The notes beneath the pieces were generated by a model. That model saw nothing but the letters and a program-made list of their open reading frames with translations. It did no database searches and was not told the origin of the DNA. From an uncultured Modestobacter sp. (GTDB lineage: Bacteria; Actinomycetota; Actinomycetes; Mycobacteriales; Geodermatophilaceae): a stretch of DNA of 64,000 bases. Location: the NCBI RefSeq assembly GCF_947486615.1, contig NZ_CANKUD010000003.1:186001-250000 (forward strand), given 5' to 3'. Of the stretch, positions 62,101 through 64,000 are shown one piece after another. The position numbers were made by a program, and so were the translations under genes. Position 1 is the stretch's first letter. The number at the start of each line of letters is the position of its first letter.

Positions 62101-63003
62101 GTGACCGCTGAGCAGACAGCAGACCGGGCCCCTGATGTCGTCCTCGTTCTGGGCGCCTCCTCCGGGATCGGCCGGGCGAGTGCCGTGGAGTTCGCCCGGC
62201 GCGGCGCGTCGCTGGTGCTCTTCTCCCGCAGCCTCTCGGCCCTCGAGGACGCGGCGACCGAGTGCCGGGCGGCGGGGGCGCGGGCGGTGGAGGTCTGCCC
62301 CGGCGACGTGCTGGACGCCGACGCGGTGCGGGCCGCCGTGGAGCGGGCCACCGGCACGTTCGGCCGGCTGGACGTCGTCGTCCACTCGGCGACGGTGATG
62401 GCCTACGGCACGGTGGAGGACCTCGACCCTGCCGTCTTCGAGCGGGTGGTCGACACCGCGATCCAGGGCACTTTCCACCTCTTCCGGGCGGTGCTCCCGG
62501 TCTTCCGCGCCCAGCAGCGCGGGTCGATGGTCGTGGTCAGCTCCCTGCTCGCCTCGGTGGCGACGCCGACGATGGGCGCCTACATCACCGCCAAGTGGGG
62601 GCAGCTGGGCCTGATCCGCACGCTCCAGCAGGAGCTGCGCGACCTGCCCGGCGTGCACGTCTCCGCCGTCGCCCCGGGCGGGACGACGACCCCGATCTAC
62701 TCGCAGGCCGCCACCGTGCTCGGCAACACCGGCCACCCGCCGCCGCCGGTCTACACCCCGGAGCGGGTGGCCCGCACCGTCGTCGCCGTGGTCGACCGGC
62801 CCCGCCGGCTCCGGCAGTCCGGCATCGCGAACCCGCTGATCATCGCCGGGTTCCGGCTGCTGCCGCCGGTCTACGACGCCCTCGTCGGCCCACTGCTGAA
62901 GGTCTTCGGCTACGCCCGGGACTCGGTGGCCGCCACCACCGGCAACGTCTTCGCCCCGGTGCCGGAGAAGGAGGCCACCCGGGGGCCCTTCCGCGGCATC
63001 TGA
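62101..63003 (+). CDS. SDR family protein with altered NNAG motif
   Basis: A 300-residue SDR. VVLVLGASSGIGRASAVEFA is the glycine-rich loop. The usual NNAG is replaced by VVVHSATVMAYG. The catalytic SSLLASVATPTMGAYITAKW keeps Ser and YxxxK. A C-terminal extension has LIIAGFRLLPPVYDALVGPL and KVFGYARDSVAATTGNV, partly hydrophobic, perhaps membrane-associated. The FSRSLSAL loop suggests NADP(H). Typical of the DltE/SDR7-like long SDRs in actinobacteria. GTG at 62101. Confidence 0.85.
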   Translation: MTAEQTADRAPDVVLVLGASSGIGRASAVEFARRGASLVLFSRSLSALEDAATECRAAGARAVEVCPGDVLDADAVRAAVERATGTFGRLDVVVHSATVMAYGTVEDLDPAVFERVVDTAIQGTFHLFRAVLPVFRAQQRGSMVVVSSLLASVATPTMGAYITAKWGQLGLIRTLQQELRDLPGVHVSAVAPGGTTTPIYSQAATVLGNTGHPPPPVYTPERVARTVVAVVDRPRRLRQSGIANPLIIAGFRLLPPVYDALVGPLLKVFGYARDSVAATTGNVFAPVPEKEATRGPFRGI

Positions 63004-63016
63004 GCCGCCCACCCGC

Positions 63017-63031
63017 GGGGGGGGGGGGGGG
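63017..63031 (+). repeat. Homopolymer run of 15 G
   Basis: An uninterrupted G15 follows the SDR stop by 13 bp. It is the longest homopolymer I see in the window. It could be hypervariable or a place where read length was misjudged. Confidence 0.85.
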
Positions 63032-63228
63032 ATCGAGGCCGGCGCCGCCCGACGGGGGCAGCCCCGAGGTCGGTGCGCCGGGGTCGGCCGACCGCCCCGA
63101 GAGGTCGGCAGGCACCAGGGCGTCCCCCCACGGGCTGACGCCCCGTCCCCGGACCTACGACCTTCGTCGCGCCCGAGCGAGACCTGCGGACGATGTGCGG
63201 GGCCCCCGGCGCGGTGGAGGCTCTCCCC

Positions 63229-63357
63229 ATGACCCAGATCCGGCCGGTCCGCCCGGCCCCGCGGCCCGGGGGCTCGTCCGTGCGCCATGGCCGCACTGCG
63301 GTGCGACTCCGGCTCCAGCTGCTGATGACGCGGCTGGCCTTCCCGGCGGCGACCTGA
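63229..63357 (+). CDS. Small basic protein, coupled to the next small gene
   Basis: A 42-residue protein, unrecognised: MTQIRPVRPAPRPGGSSVRH then GRTAVRLRLQLLMTRLAF. A good GGAGG lies eight bases before the ATG at 63229. Its stop overlaps the ATG of the following small gene (TGATG... ATG at 63357). It is Arg-rich and may fold as one amphipathic helix. The good ribosome site and the coupling are the only support; it could be chance in high-GC DNA. Confidence 0.4.
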   Translation: MTQIRPVRPAPRPGGSSVRHGRTAVRLRLQLLMTRLAFPAAT

Positions 63358-63536
63358 TGTCCTGGTACGACCCCGAGGCGGCCAGCTTCCTGGCCGCCCG
63401 CCAGCTCGCCGAGGAGGCCCGGCAGCGGCGTCGCGAGGGTGCTCGCCGACGCCCCCGCGCAGCCGGCCGACCCGGCGGCGGCCCGCGGCGCCCGACCCCG
63501 CTGCCCCCCGCCCGCCGCCCCCTCGCCGGAGCCTGA
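63357..63536 (+). CDS. Small Arg/Pro-rich protein
   Basis: A 59-residue protein. It starts MSWYDPEAASFLAARQLAEE, then a run of Arg (ARQRRREGARRRPRAAGRPG) and a Pro-rich tail. The Trp-Tyr start and helical acidic segment look protein-like; the basic tail could bind nucleic acid or be disordered. It depends on coupling to the gene upstream. Family unknown. Confidence 0.4.
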   Translation: MSWYDPEAASFLAARQLAEEARQRRREGARRRPRAAGRPGGGPRRPTPLPPARRPLAGA

Positions 63537-63606
63537 GCCGACCGCTGCCACCGGGGCTGATGGCGCGCTCCGCCGCCGGCGGTGGCGCGTCGGGGAGGAT
63601 GGCGCG

Positions 63607-64000
63607 GTGACCGACCTCCGCACCGCCTTCTCCGCCGAGGTCTCCGCCGCCGCCACCCGGCTGGCCGGCGTCGCCGAGCGCACCCCGCTGCAGCGGAACG
63701 CCCGGCTGTCCGAGCTCACCGGCGCCGAGGTCTGGGTCAAGCGCGAGGACCTGCAGGTCGGCCGGTCGTACAAGGTGCGCGGCGCCTACAACACGATCAG
63801 CCAGCTGGACGCCGCCGGCCGGGCCGCCGGCGCGGTGACCGCCAGCGCCGGCAACCACGGCCAGGGCGTCGCCTACGCCTGCCGGGTGCTCGGCGTCCGC
63901 GGCCGGGTGGTCGTGCCCGGGACGACGCCGCGGCAGAAGCGGCAGCGGATCGCCGCGCTGGGCGGGGACATGGTCGAGCTCGTCGTCCACGGCGACACCT
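63607..64000 (+). CDS. ilvA: Threonine dehydratase (threonine ammonia-lyase), 5' part
   Basis: The first 131 codons; the gene runs off the right edge. VAERTPLQRNARLSELTGAE and VWVKREDLQVGRSYKVRGAY are the start of the PLP fold type II enzyme, with the cofactor Lys in RSYKVRGAYN. TASAGNHGQGVAYACRVLGV is the phosphate-side SAGNHGQG motif, and GTTPRQKRQRIAALGG is also typical. It deaminates threonine to 2-oxobutyrate, the first step to isoleucine. GTG at 63607 follows GGGGAGGATGGCGCG. Whether a C-terminal ACT-like domain is present (biosynthetic) or absent (catabolic) cannot be seen. Confidence 0.9.
   Translation, partial: MTDLRTAFSAEVSAAATRLAGVAERTPLQRNARLSELTGAEVWVKREDLQVGRSYKVRGAYNTISQLDAAGRAAGAVTASAGNHGQGVAYACRVLGVRGRVVVPGTTPRQKRQRIAALGGDMVELVVHGDT

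Noticed and set aside
58286-62104. Long plus-strand open frame opposite pyruvate carboxylase
   Set aside because: Antisense to a full-length enzyme with all its motifs; the product is low-complexity.

Overview
The window is about 64 kb of very GC-rich DNA (roughly 70-75 % G+C), with many GTG starts and AGGAGG-like ribosome sites. The gene content is actinobacterial: a GTP-type PEP carboxykinase, a HelD/HelR-type helicase, an acVLRF1-type peptidyl-tRNA hydrolase, DUF2382, DUF3817 and DUF2332 proteins, and a c-di-AMP riboswitch before an NlpC/P60 wall hydrolase. The overall set resembles Geodermatophilaceae (Blastococcus, Modestobacter, Geodermatophilus). That placement is an inference from gene content, not a database result. 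I see no tRNA, rRNA, CRISPR array, insertion sequence, phage or replication origin.

Layout. 0-7 kb: a partial FMN reductase, an SRPBCC protein, and a branched-chain 2-oxoacid dehydrogenase operon (E1 alpha, E1 beta, E2, then an AGE-family sugar isomerase), with a divergent Lrp/AsnC regulator and a candidate operator. 7-16.5 kb: small regulatory, secreted and PPOX proteins, an Asp/Glu racemase, a class C beta-lactamase-like hydrolase, the riboswitch-controlled NlpC/P60 gene, a GNAT-FAD oxidoreductase pair and a YihY/BrkB membrane protein. 16.5-21 kb: a DUF1089 protein, PPK2, the HelD-family helicase and a PRC-barrel/DUF2382 stress protein.

20.9-25.5 kb is the one clearly accessory stretch. 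It holds a secreted RHS/YD-repeat protein whose signal-peptide part is in a different frame from its body. The body ends in a short hydrophobic C-terminal tip of unlike base composition. A small four-helix membrane protein follows 13 bp after it and could be an immunity protein. Two stretches of 310-340 bp in this region have no convincing gene.

25.5-39.9 kb: an esterase, acVLRF1, a proline iminopeptidase-like hydrolase with an MFS transporter, pckG, an Old Yellow Enzyme, an ArsR-SRPBCC pair, small hypothetical proteins, an FBP zinc protein, a NUDIX hydrolase, nitronate monooxygenase, a FrnE-like DsbA, a MerR-SDR divergent pair and FKBP. 40-64 kb: a hybrid kinase with receiver and an extra RsbW-like ATPase domain, an HGSNAT-like membrane protein, a Tat-exported polysaccharide deacetylase, an acyl-CoA dehydrogenase, an amidase, a CPBP protease with a coupled epimerase, a YgiB/YgiC-like lipoprotein and ATP-grasp pair, a four-module NhaA fusion, two SDRs, pyruvate carboxylase and the start of threonine dehydratase.

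Central metabolism is well represented: pyruvate carboxylase and PEPCK bracket oxaloacetate, the 2-oxoacid dehydrogenase and acyl-CoA dehydrogenase feed acyl-CoA pools, and threonine dehydratase opens isoleucine synthesis. The most unusual items are the NhaA-DsbA-cyclic-nucleotide-glutaredoxin-like fusion, the RHS tip with its membrane partner, and the glutathionylspermidine-synthase-like pair.
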